From Flavobacteriales bacterium (lineage in GTDB: Bacteria > Bacteroidota > Bacteroidia > Flavobacteriales_D > Crocinitomicaceae): a DNA stretch of 32,849 bases. Below, in pieces: positions 24,461 to 32,609 of the stretch (its first letter is position 1; each line of letters opens with the position of its first letter). The position numbers and the translations under genes were made by a program. The DNA lies in assembly GCA_947463385.1 (NCBI GenBank), contig CANHSL010000021.1, positions 1-32,849 of the forward strand, written 5' to 3'. The notes beneath the pieces were generated by a model, which did no database searches, was not told the DNA's origin, and was given only the letters and a program-made list of their open reading frames with translations.

Positions 24461-25168
24461 GTGAAAGATATTCTTGGTTTTTTGTTTTGCCTATTATTGA
24501 CAAAACCCATGGCGCAATTCTTTGAACAGCAAGTTTGGGTTGAAACTGGGGTAAAATACAACCTGACTAAAAAATTAGGCGCTTCCTTAGATTTAACGCA
24601 ACGCTACGGGTATGATGGGCTGGGTACCCTATTCCCACAGGTAAGTTTTCGCTACAAAGTAAGTTCATGGTTTAGGCCCTCTATTGATTACCGAGTAGTA
24701 CGTTCGAAAGCTTTAGACGGAAGTTATTCCACAAGCCAACGAATCAATGGCAATCTACAATTTACCTATGCAAAAAAGCGCTTAGAGGCTGGACTTAGGG
24801 TTCGCTATCAATATAGTTTTGAGCGGATCAGTGCAGCATATGATTCTGAATTTGACCAAGCATGGCGGATAAAACCTAGCGTGCAGTATAATATAAAAGG
24901 CCTTCCTATAACGCCAGAACTAAGTACTGAGTTCTTTTACAATCCCGAAAATAGTGCGAAAGGAAACCAATTCAATCGAATTCGTTATTACGGTGGTGCC
25001 GATATTGAATTGAAGCACAATCAACGCATTGGCGTCGGGGTATATTTAGATCAATGGATCAATGGCCTTCCTAGAAAACGGTTGATGTACAGTTTGTCTT
25101 ATTCCATTGGCATAGCAACTTCAAAGAAAACTGATAAAAAGCCTAGCAAGAACTTAAGAGATCTTTAA
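24461..25168 (+). CDS. DUF2490-like outer-membrane protein
   Basis: 235 residues, starting at a GTG immediately after the lipoprotein stop; no ATG gives a signal peptide. The signal peptide ends KPMAQ (about residue 19). The mature pattern FFEQQVWVETGVKYNLTKKLGASLDLTQRYG, VSFRYKVSSWFRPSIDYRVV, LEAGLRVRYQYSFER and IGVGVYLDQWIN fits the DUF2490 family, predicted outer-membrane barrels with unknown cargo. The basic C-terminal tail after YSLSYSIGIA (SKKTDKKPSKNLRDL) is unusual for a barrel, which normally ends at the last strand. The TAA overlaps the stop of the convergent cyclase gene by four bases (TTAA). Confidence 0.8.
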   Translation: MKDILGFLFCLLLTKPMAQFFEQQVWVETGVKYNLTKKLGASLDLTQRYGYDGLGTLFPQVSFRYKVSSWFRPSIDYRVVRSKALDGSYSTSQRINGNLQFTYAKKRLEAGLRVRYQYSFERISAAYDSEFDQAWRIKPSVQYNIKGLPITPELSTEFFYNPENSAKGNQFNRIRYYGGADIELKHNQRIGVGVYLDQWINGLPRKRLMYSLSYSIGIATSKKTDKKPSKNLRDL

Positions 25169-28100
25169 TCGTAGACGTTGGCTTCAAGCCGTTGTATAAT
25201 TACTTTTAAATGTTCTTTTTTCTTTTTCTCTCGTGTCAGTATTGCCGTTTGTGTAAAATACTTGTGTTGTTTTAAGAAGGTAATTTGCATTTGATCCCAT
25301 TCTCTTTCAGAATGGATTTTACCTTTTGCCATTAATTCGATTTTTAATTTATTGGCAGTTTCTTCAAAAGTATCCGTTCCCAGATAATCTAAGTCCGCGT
25401 CGCACATAATTTCTTGGAGCTTGTTAACTGGTTTATGAGGGATTTGGGTAACGTATATAAGTTCCTTAATGGTTTTAATGTGTTGTTCATTATACCCATA
25501 TTTAGGAAGCATTGCTTCTGCCATGGTCGCCCCAATTGGCTCATTATGCTCGTATTGTTTTACAAACCCTGCATCGTGGAATAAGGCCGCGGATTTCAAT
25601 AAAAACAGCCCCTCATCGCGCACCCCTTCAAGCAGTGCAATGCGCTCAACGGCCTTGACCACATCCTTGGTGTGGGCTAAGGAATGATAACTTAAATCCT
25701 GAGGTAATTCTTGAGCTAATAACTGAATTAATTCATTCTCTGCGGTGTAATACTTAATAGAACTGTAGTGATGTAATCCTACGATCTCATAGAATAAATC
25801 ATTTGGCTTAATTCCTTCACCGTTTAGGGATAATTCCGGCTTGATTCGAAGGACTTCATACATATCTAAAATAACTTTAGATTTCATCTGTGCTTTACCC
25901 CGATGAACACATTCAAAATAAGGCTCAACAAGTTTAAAGGTCTCTTCAGAAATCGTAACGGATCCCACTTGTCCTAACATTTCCATGCGTTGTGCCTGAT
26001 TTACCGCTGATCCCCAAACGTCGTAAGCCATCTTTAATGATCCAATAATACCTGCGGTAACGGGACCTGTATTTATTCCTAAGCGAATTTCCCAGTAATC
26101 TTTGTGGTTAGCTATCGCTTCAAATTTTTTCGCCTCCATGTAACGTTGGATTTGTAGCCCTGCAATACACGCGTCAATTGCATGGGTAGAGTTTTCATCC
26201 GGCAAGCCACCAACCGCCATGTAAGCATCTCCGATTGTTTTGATTTTTTCTAGGTTATTATCTTTAATGATTTGATCAAATTTCCTAAACAGGACGTCCA
26301 GTTTATTCACTAAGCGTGTGGGAGTTATGCGCTCAGAAATCTTAGAAAAACCTACCACATCGGTAAATAGTATGGTCGCGAACTCATAGGCCTTCGCAGG
26401 AACCTTTCCTTGCACCTTAAGTTCTTTTACGGCTTGAGAAGGTAAGGCATTGTTTAACCATTTTTCTGCGCGTTCCTTTTCAATAAAAAGCTGTTTTTGC
26501 TGCGCTAGAACCTTTTCTTTTTCAAGGCTAATTAATTCATTTTTTCGTTCGATTTGTTCTTTTTGTTCTTGGATTTTATGCGTTCTTTTTGTTACCAAAT
26601 CCTCCAATTTAATGCGTTGGCCTCGCTCGCGATTCACTTGGTATTTGAGGTAGATATAGACACCCATTAAAAGAAAAGCAGCGATACATAGCCAAAAAGG
26701 AATTGTTGCCCAAAACGGTGGATTTATTGTCACCGTTAACAAGGCTGGCGTATCTGTCCAGGGACCATTTTCATAGCGAGAATAAAGCCGTAAATAATAC
26801 GTACCTCCGGCCAATGAATTGAAAGAAAGTTTATTTGTGTTTCCAATTAAAATAGTATCGGTTTCCTCCCCAATAATCACATACTTATAAGTCACATGTT
26901 TAGCTCCATACAATTGACTGGACTGAAATTTAATTTCAAAATCTCGGGCATTGTACGGAAGTTGAATGGCATATGCCAATTTTTTCAACTGGGCTTCATT
27001 GACAAAACCCGATGGAAAACGCCTGATTTTTTTATGAAATGAAACCCTCGTAATTTTAGGATACAAGTTAACCGAAGGGTTAATCACCGAGGTGGGATTA
27101 AAATAAACCAGCCCGAATATTCCGCCAAAGTATAGCTTTCCTGAAGCATCTATATATGAAGCATTCATATTATACTCATTGGGCTCAATACCTCGTCGCT
27201 CAATTTTTGGGTTTAAGGCACCGCTTGAATTTATACAAATCAAGCCCCGGTTGGTACTTCCCCACACATTACCATTTTGATCCCTGATTAAGCTATTAAT
27301 CGTATTATTTGGTAGGCCTTCCAATTTCGAGATTGATTTGATTAATCCCGTAGATTGACTAATTTGTACAAGCCCTGCTCCCATGGTACCTAGCAAGAAT
27401 ACTCCTTTTTTTAATTCCGTAAATGCCGTTAGCGGATCCGTGATTAACGATAATAACTTTGCATTGTACTTGTATGGTTTAAGGCGAAAAAAATGCTCCT
27501 TCGCTAAGAGTTGATATAATCCCGAGTTTTCATATAAAACCCAGGTGTTACCTTGGGTGTCTTTGCTTATTTCGCGCACTTGATCTTGCAACGCGGGATG
27601 TATTTCAGCAAAGGTTCCCTTTTCTATATCCAAATACAACAGACCAGATGAGGTTCCAATTAAATATGTGTTTTTAGTATGGGCATGTATTTTAAAGAAA
27701 TGTGCATGTTTTACAGCAATGTGCCCATCTAATATTGGAATTGAGCGGTATGGATTGGCTCGGTTGGGATTAAACGTATAAATACCATCGTAACACGCTA
27801 ATAAATATTCATCGGAGGATATGGCTTCAATATCCATGACAGAGGCATCCGTTTTTACTTTTTCAGTTCTGAAATAATGTGCTGTGACTTCTGTGCTTGG
27901 ATTATACCTTGTGATTCCGAGATCGGTTCCAATTAATAGCGACTGTTCATGGGTGGAAAAACTCCAAACATTCTCACAAGGAAGGCCCTTTGACAAATCA
28001 GCAGACGGTTTGAGGGTGTTAAATCCGGAGCCCGAAAGCATGGTGCATGAAACACCCCGATCAGAGCCCACCCAAAGGACCTTGTCTTTTGATAAAAAAA

Positions 28101-29004
28101 GACAATTCAGGTTGTTTGTATTTAATCGATTCGCTTGGAATAGATTCGCTGTATAATTAAGCTGTTTGCCCTGTTCATCAAGTGAATATAACCCTTGCTG
28201 ATTGGTGGCAATATAGTACATTCCATCCGCATAAACCATGGAGCTTACATTGGTAATGTTCAGCCCAACATCAGAGAGAAACAAGCGCGTTAACTTGGCT
28301 TTACTTTGGGTGATATTGACCGAAAACAGCCCCTTAGTTGTAAAAACAAATACCCGATTATTACAGTATTGAATATTCTGAATTGGCGTCGGTGAATTCA
28401 CCCATGGATAAAGACGCCCTTGCTGATTTATCCTGTATATTACATTGTTTTTACCAAGTATGTAACACGTATTATTTCCTTTTAAAATGGATTTAACCGG
28501 TGTATTTATTTTTATCCGAGTATATCGATGTTGCTTTTTATCAAAGCGATAAAGCACCTGTTTAGTGGTCAAAACAAGCAGGGATGTAGGGCCTAAAACT
28601 GCCACATTTTTTAGCGCTTTTGTGCTTTTATTTGGAAAAGCATATGAAGTAAAAACCCCTTTTTTAAACGCATACTTTAATAGGCCTTTGCGCGTTCCAA
28701 ACCACAAGTCATTATTAGCATCTTTAGTGGCATCGAAAATATATGCGTTTTTAATTGCCGGGGCATTTTCTCTGTTAAAAGACTCGAAAGTAGTTCCGTC
28801 AAAGCGATTCAAGCCCTCTTGGGTTCCGAACCACAATTGATTTTGTGCATCCTCTACAACACACGTAACATTGGATTGAGACAAGCCATCCGTGATGCGA
28901 TAATGCTCAAAGGATAAGCGGGATTGAGTCCAATATAGTTGGAAACTTGCTAAAAAAGATAGAAAAACGAAAAAGGTTTTCTTACCCGTTGTTCTTTTGG
29001 GCAT
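25165..29004 (-). CDS. beta-propeller receptor fused to adenylyl cyclase and HD phosphohydrolase
   Basis: 1279 residues from the ATG at 29004; an ATG at 29016 is also possible. Signal/anchor near 9-27; an extracytoplasmic two-component-type beta-propeller (about 30-650, repeats such as QLWFGTQEGLNRFDG, VLWVGSDRGVS, NVWGSTNRGLICI); a Y_Y_Y domain (about 680-760); one membrane helix at about 765-787; a coiled coil at about 790-845; class III cyclase. Cyclase residues: metal-binding Asp882 and Asp926, adenine-selecting Lys922 (KTIGD) and Asp995 (YDVWG), and Asn1002 and Arg1006. The last three have exactly the spacing of mammalian Asp1018/Asn1025/Arg1029, which predicts cAMP rather than cGMP. The C-terminal HD domain (about 1090-1279) has His1107, His1111 (YHSLAHT), His1143-Asp1144 and CDADLD. 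It overlaps the ferritin gene by 23 bases. Confidence 0.9.
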   Translation of the reverse strand: MPKRTTGKKTFFVFLSFLASFQLYWTQSRLSFEHYRITDGLSQSNVTCVVEDAQNQLWFGTQEGLNRFDGTTFESFNRENAPAIKNAYIFDATKDANNDLWFGTRKGLLKYAFKKGVFTSYAFPNKSTKALKNVAVLGPTSLLVLTTKQVLYRFDKKQHRYTRIKINTPVKSILKGNNTCYILGKNNVIYRINQQGRLYPWVNSPTPIQNIQYCNNRVFVFTTKGLFSVNITQSKAKLTRLFLSDVGLNITNVSSMVYADGMYYIATNQQGLYSLDEQGKQLNYTANLFQANRLNTNNLNCLFLSKDKVLWVGSDRGVSCTMLSGSGFNTLKPSADLSKGLPCENVWSFSTHEQSLLIGTDLGITRYNPSTEVTAHYFRTEKVKTDASVMDIEAISSDEYLLACYDGIYTFNPNRANPYRSIPILDGHIAVKHAHFFKIHAHTKNTYLIGTSSGLLYLDIEKGTFAEIHPALQDQVREISKDTQGNTWVLYENSGLYQLLAKEHFFRLKPYKYNAKLLSLITDPLTAFTELKKGVFLLGTMGAGLVQISQSTGLIKSISKLEGLPNNTINSLIRDQNGNVWGSTNRGLICINSSGALNPKIERRGIEPNEYNMNASYIDASGKLYFGGIFGLVYFNPTSVINPSVNLYPKITRVSFHKKIRRFPSGFVNEAQLKKLAYAIQLPYNARDFEIKFQSSQLYGAKHVTYKYVIIGEETDTILIGNTNKLSFNSLAGGTYYLRLYSRYENGPWTDTPALLTVTINPPFWATIPFWLCIAAFLLMGVYIYLKYQVNRERGQRIKLEDLVTKRTHKIQEQKEQIERKNELISLEKEKVLAQQKQLFIEKERAEKWLNNALPSQAVKELKVQGKVPAKAYEFATILFTDVVGFSKISERITPTRLVNKLDVLFRKFDQIIKDNNLEKIKTIGDAYMAVGGLPDENSTHAIDACIAGLQIQRYMEAKKFEAIANHKDYWEIRLGINTGPVTAGIIGSLKMAYDVWGSAVNQAQRMEMLGQVGSVTISEETFKLVEPYFECVHRGKAQMKSKVILDMYEVLRIKPELSLNGEGIKPNDLFYEIVGLHHYSSIKYYTAENELIQLLAQELPQDLSYHSLAHTKDVVKAVERIALLEGVRDEGLFLLKSAALFHDAGFVKQYEHNEPIGATMAEAMLPKYGYNEQHIKTIKELIYVTQIPHKPVNKLQEIMCDADLDYLGTDTFEETANKLKIELMAKGKIHSEREWDQMQITFLKQHKYFTQTAILTREKKKKEHLKVIIQRLEANVYD

Positions 29005-29500
29005 TGGCACTTGCATTGGCAATTTCTAGCATTTCTCGATCGAATAAATACATCCCACCCTTCTCGTTTCCGATTAAGTTTAACTTATCTAAAATTGATC
29101 TCGCCAACGCTTCCTCTTCCATTTGTTCAGAAACATACCATTGCATGAAATTGTGGGTAGTATAATCCTTTTCTTTAAGGCAAATGTCCACCACCTCATT
29201 AATGGATTTCGTCACCGTCAGTTCATGTGCCAATAACAACTCAAACATTCGTTGAACGGTATCAAAATCCGACGGGGGTTGGGTGATGGAAGGCACGATT
29301 GCTCGACCGCCTCGCTCGTTTACGAATTTGACTAATTTCAGCATATGAAAGCGTTCCTCATCGGAATGGGCATACATAAAAAAAGCAGTTCCAGAAAGCC
29401 CCTTAGTTTCTGCCCAAGAAGCCATTGCTAAATAATATTGTGAAGACGACGCTTCTTTACTGATCTGATCGTTTAATGCGGCTTCTATTTGCTGATTCAT
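28982..29500 (-). CDS. ftnA: bacterial ferritin (FtnA type)
   Basis: 172 residues, non-haem ferritin. It stores iron as ferric mineral in a 24-subunit cytoplasmic shell. Ferroxidase-centre residues are present: Glu16 (SKEASSS), Glu49 and His52 (DEERFHML), then the Glu of LLAHELTVTK and the Gln/Glu pair of VSEQMEEEA, in the spacing of E. coli FtnA. The C-terminal tail is Asn/Ala-rich (ANASANAQKNNG). The last codons overlap the start of the large cyclase receptor gene on the same strand by 23 bases, so translation of the two could be linked. A -7-like TACCTTCG lies upstream. No Fur-box-like sequence was recognised. Confidence 0.95.
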   Translation of the reverse strand: MNQQIEAALNDQISKEASSSQYYLAMASWAETKGLSGTAFFMYAHSDEERFHMLKLVKFVNERGGRAIVPSITQPPSDFDTVQRMFELLLAHELTVTKSINEVVDICLKEKDYTTHNFMQWYVSEQMEEEALARSILDKLNLIGNEKGGMYLFDREMLEIANASANAQKNNG

Positions 29501-29519
29501 GGTGCGTTAATTTAGAATT

Positions 29520-29550
29520 CGAAGGTAAGAAAAATAAGTTCCTAATTCAA
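29520..29550 (-). promoter_or_regulatory. candidate promoter for ferritin
   Basis: On the minus strand, TTG (plus 29550-29548), a 20-base spacer and TACCTTCG (plus 29527-29520) resemble TTG-N17-19-TAnnTTTG with one mismatch and a slightly long spacer. It ends 19 bases before the ferritin ATG at 29500. Confidence 0.4.
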
Positions 29551-29567
29551 GTTAATTACCGCATACC

Positions 29568-30113
29568 TCAAGGTCTTATTTTAATTCGATTGTATCGTTG
29601 AAGCAAAATCGGATAAAGGTTCATTACGAGGTTGAAGAAAACAGAACAGGATAAAGCAACAAAGGCATTGTTAGCCATAAACATCAGATGGAAAAACAAG
29701 CCGATCAATAAACCAATCAAATGAGACGTTTCAGAACGTTTTGTTTCTTCATAAAAAACCTCAACGTATGCTTTTCTTCCCTTCAGATAAACCCGTTGAT
29801 TTAATTTCTTGAATGGAGAATTAATTAAGCGTTTTCTAAAAAACTCAACACCTAGTGCGTTATAAAATCCAAGGCTTTCAAATTTTTTTTTATGGTAATA
29901 GCGTGGGAAGATGCGATGGGACGGAAATGCGTGAAAATAAAAAAAACCATATGCCATAGTTCCAAAATACAATAAGAAGGTTAAAATAAATAATAAAAAA
30001 AAGTTTGTGGTCAACCTGCACGCCTCCGATAAAAAGTAGGAAATAACAGTTAACATACTCCAAGTTAATACCACAAAAAGTGGCCCCCCGAGAACTTTAA
30101 TGGTTTGTTTCAT
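29568..30113 (-). CDS. CrtO-like membrane acyltransferase (glycosyl-diaponeurosporenoate acyltransferase family)
   Basis: 181 residues with two hydrophobic segments at the N-terminus (about 5-29 and 35-60) and one or two near the C-terminus. The central and terminal motifs resemble staphylococcal CrtO, which acylates the sugar of staphyloxanthin: ETKRSETSH followed by a membrane stretch, then NLYPILLQRYNR at the end (CrtO has ETKRAELIH and NVPIIIVQRYNR). This comparison is from memory and covers short motifs. The second motif region reads YHKKKFESLGFYNALGVEFFRKRLI, typical of the group. The start overlaps the preceding epimerase gene by 17 bases. Predicted to acylate a glycosylated membrane lipid or carotenoid; the substrate is not known. 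Confidence 0.6.
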   Translation of the reverse strand: MKQTIKVLGGPLFVVLTWSMLTVISYFLSEACRLTTNFFLLFILTFLLYFGTMAYGFFYFHAFPSHRIFPRYYHKKKFESLGFYNALGVEFFRKRLINSPFKKLNQRVYLKGRKAYVEVFYEETKRSETSHLIGLLIGLFFHLMFMANNAFVALSCSVFFNLVMNLYPILLQRYNRIKIRP

Positions 30114-31098
30114 TTCCTTTTTGTTTTAAAAAGGTGATGGTATTGCTAAATGCCTTTTCCAGAGGAGTAACTTGATAGCCAAGCGCATTAATTGCTTTGG
30201 TGCAATCTACCTCCCAATGATACTTGCCCTTTGCCAACCACTGGGGAGTGATTTTTGGATCTCCGCTAAAATACCGCGCTTTAAAAAGTTCAAACGTAGC
30301 GTACGCATTTTGCAGAAAAAACGGGGCGTGAATCATTTTGCGCTGAATGTTTGACTGTTCAGCCAAAACCCTGAAAAATGTATTGTATGTCATGTTGTGC
30401 CCCCCTAGAATATATGATTCTCCGCTTTTTCCGTGACGCATTGCCAGCAGATGTCCTTGGGCAACATCTTCTATATACGCATAGTTGCCTACTTCCTGTC
30501 CATCCCCTGGGATCAAGCGCCAAGAATGGTTGACGTATTGATCAAACAACAAGGTAATGCTAGAAACCTCGGCATCTAAGGTAGGTCCATAAACGCGCGT
30601 GGGTGAAACAATAACTACATCTAAGTGCTCAGCAATTGAAAATTCCTTTGCTTTAAGTTCACAAAGTACTTTAGAACATTCATAATCATTAAAAAATCCG
30701 ATTTCACGTACTTTTTCCTCCGTAACAACCGCCTTAATTGACGGACCATAACCTCCTGCAGAACTTGTTATAACAACGCGCGCTATCCCCAAGGCTTTTG
30801 CAACCTTCAGCACGTTTAAAGTGCCGCCCACATTCACTTCATAATAGCGCGATGGATTTTTTTCCCAAACACGGGTTAATGCAGCTAAATGAAATACATG
30901 GGTGCAGCCCGACATTGCACGGGTAAGTGCATCTACAGAATCGATGTCGCCTTGAAAAATATGAATATTGGGGTGTGTAAAATACCTTGTTCGATTCGGG
31001 TCTCTGACCAGCAAATGCAAGGTTATGCCTTCCTTTAATAATAGGGAAACCAAATGGTTTCCAATGGTACTGGTTGCGCCTGTTATAAATACTTTCAT
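30097..31098 (-). CDS. NAD-dependent epimerase/dehydratase (extended SDR)
   Basis: 333 residues. The start is the ATG at 31098, in an ATGA overlap with the stop of the alpha/beta hydrolase gene; the frame extends upstream to a TTG at 31122 without need. The N-terminal Rossmann motif GATSTIGNHL is the GxxGxxG of extended SDRs. The acidic/arginine segment after strand 2 reads VRDPNR. The NAG-like segment is LAALTRVW, the active-site Ser is in ITSSAGGYG, and the usual YxxxK appears as YECSK (Tyr and Lys four apart). The C-terminal part (ITPQWLAKGKYHWEVDCTKAINALGYQVTPLEKAFSNTI) matches dihydroflavonol-4-reductase / HpnA-type proteins. Substrate unknown; context suggests a lipid or sugar-lipid. 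Confidence 0.9.
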   Translation of the reverse strand: MKVFITGATSTIGNHLVSLLLKEGITLHLLVRDPNRTRYFTHPNIHIFQGDIDSVDALTRAMSGCTHVFHLAALTRVWEKNPSRYYEVNVGGTLNVLKVAKALGIARVVITSSAGGYGPSIKAVVTEEKVREIGFFNDYECSKVLCELKAKEFSIAEHLDVVIVSPTRVYGPTLDAEVSSITLLFDQYVNHSWRLIPGDGQEVGNYAYIEDVAQGHLLAMRHGKSGESYILGGHNMTYNTFFRVLAEQSNIQRKMIHAPFFLQNAYATFELFKARYFSGDPKITPQWLAKGKYHWEVDCTKAINALGYQVTPLEKAFSNTITFLKQKGNETNH

Positions 31099-31847
31099 GA
31101 TAATCCGTTCGTTTGTTGCCAAGCATGTATCTTATCTGTTAGCCATGCGGATGCATCTAAGGTCAATGCATGACCAGCATAATCGTGCAAGGCAATATCT
31201 GCGCCTAATTTTAATTTAAGTTTAATAAAGCACGAAGAAGCAACCAACTTATCTTTCTTACTTCCAGAAATTAAAATTGGGATACGAATGGGTTCGTCAA
31301 GTAGATTAAATCTTGTACCAGCAAGCAATTGCCGAAACACATTCCTCGCTTTATAAGGTCGTGTTTTATGAATTCTAATCCACGTGTTTAGTATTTCATT
31401 CCGTGAGCCGTTGGCGTTTAAATTAATTTTCAAGAGTTTTTTTTCCCTGACTCGCACTGAGGGGTGCAGCATAATTACCCCACAATCATACCAAGAGCGA
31501 GGTTTAAAGCGCTCTGTAAATTTGCAAATTCCCTTTAGGCTTGGAGATAACAAAACAAGGCCTTGGAATTCATTTTTCCCCTGTTGTACCCAAGTTATTG
31601 CAACTAACGCAGCAAGCGAAGAAGCGATAAAAATATTGGTGCCCTCCTTTGAATAATAGGTTGTTCTTAAAATATCAATAATGGGATCAATGTTCGTTGG
31701 AGAATTTACTTGGTTTAACATTCCCACTCCCGGTAAATCCATTTCTATAACCTTCGATTGTGGGAATTTATCTAATAATTCCTGTGGAAACGTTCCCCAA
31801 TGAGCCGATTCTCTTGAAAGTCCACGAAGTAAATAGAAATTAACCAT
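31095..31847 (-). CDS. alpha/beta hydrolase-fold protein with atypical nucleophile elbow
   Basis: 250 residues. It opens FYLLRGLSRESAHWGTFP, then VIEMDLPGVG as in alpha/beta hydrolases of the lipase/esterase type. The nucleophile elbow, normally GxSxG, is ASSLA (FIASSLAALVA): a serine is present at the right place but both flanking glycines are alanines. A candidate acid is Asp in SGSKKDKLVAS and the His is in YAGHALTLDA, so a full triad is possible. A cap region (about 115-185) is basic. The start overlaps the CPBP gene by eight bases, and its stop overlaps the following epimerase start by four. Activity and substrate unknown; esterase or acyl-transfer function is plausible. Confidence 0.8.
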   Translation of the reverse strand: MVNFYLLRGLSRESAHWGTFPQELLDKFPQSKVIEMDLPGVGMLNQVNSPTNIDPIIDILRTTYYSKEGTNIFIASSLAALVAITWVQQGKNEFQGLVLLSPSLKGICKFTERFKPRSWYDCGVIMLHPSVRVREKKLLKINLNANGSRNEILNTWIRIHKTRPYKARNVFRQLLAGTRFNLLDEPIRIPILISGSKKDKLVASSCFIKLKLKLGADIALHDYAGHALTLDASAWLTDKIHAWQQTNGLS

Positions 31848-32607
31848 TCGTTTTTGAAGACTTTTTAGGCCAATGAATGTACGTTATCTCTGGATGATGC
31901 GCTAACGCAGTTAAGCTGTTAGTAAATGAGAGTGCTATGTGTACAAAGAAGGCAATCCAAATAGTTCCTGATTTCAGGGTTAAAATACAAAGCACTAAGC
32001 CTAAGGGAATTGCACCCAGGGTTTCAGATAAGCCTTTTGGGACATGAGAAATGGCATAAACCAATACATTAATGGCTATGGCAACCACCACCCCAAGAGT
32101 ATCAACTAGAAGAAATAACAAGACGCCCCTGAATAAGAGCTCATACCCAAACAAGTAAATTGACCATCCAATGAGATTAATTGAAAAGGTTTTGTTTGTC
32201 CAACGTTTTGCTCGGATTTGCGGATAATTAATAAGATTTTCAGGTTTCTTCGCTGACCGGTATGCTAGAGGAATTACGGCAATAGAGAGCACTGCAATCC
32301 AAAAAAAGCTAAACCATGTTGTCTTAGCATACCACGTTAAACCAACATCAGCCAAGGTGGTTCCAAATAAACCCATAACCAGGACCAAAGGAAAAACACC
32401 CAAGATCAAAAAGCCCATGTATTTGGTGAAAAATATATGTTTTCGTGAAGCCACATCAAACTCATCTGCACGATAAAATCGGTTTTTAATAGCTTCTGAT
32501 TGTGCTAAAAACCAATACCAAATAAACGCAATGGTTGTAATTAAGATCACTGTAGAAGCAACTACTTCTTCGTAAGAAAATGATAAATTCAGGTTAAATG
32601 TTTGCAT
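31840..32607 (-). CDS. CPBP-family intramembrane protease-like protein
   Basis: 255 residues with about seven hydrophobic segments. The start is the ATG at 32607 (MQTFNLNLSF), two bases after the stop of the upstream epimerase; an ATG at 32640 would lie inside that gene. Family motifs: motif 1 is YELLFRG, where the usual EExxxR has Tyr in place of the first Glu; motif 2 is the His in YAISHVPKG; motif 3 is HIALSFTN near the end, giving the second His and Asn. CPBP (CAAX protease and bacteriocin-processing) proteins cleave prenylated proteins or peptides in the membrane, but many bacterial members have no known substrate. The loss of one Glu makes protease activity uncertain. It is in the middle of a probable lipid-modifying operon. 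Confidence 0.85.
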   Translation of the reverse strand: MQTFNLNLSFSYEEVVASTVILITTIAFIWYWFLAQSEAIKNRFYRADEFDVASRKHIFFTKYMGFLILGVFPLVLVMGLFGTTLADVGLTWYAKTTWFSFFWIAVLSIAVIPLAYRSAKKPENLINYPQIRAKRWTNKTFSINLIGWSIYLFGYELLFRGVLLFLLVDTLGVVVAIAINVLVYAISHVPKGLSETLGAIPLGLVLCILTLKSGTIWIAFFVHIALSFTNSLTALAHHPEITYIHWPKKSSKTNG

Positions 32608-32609
32608 GA

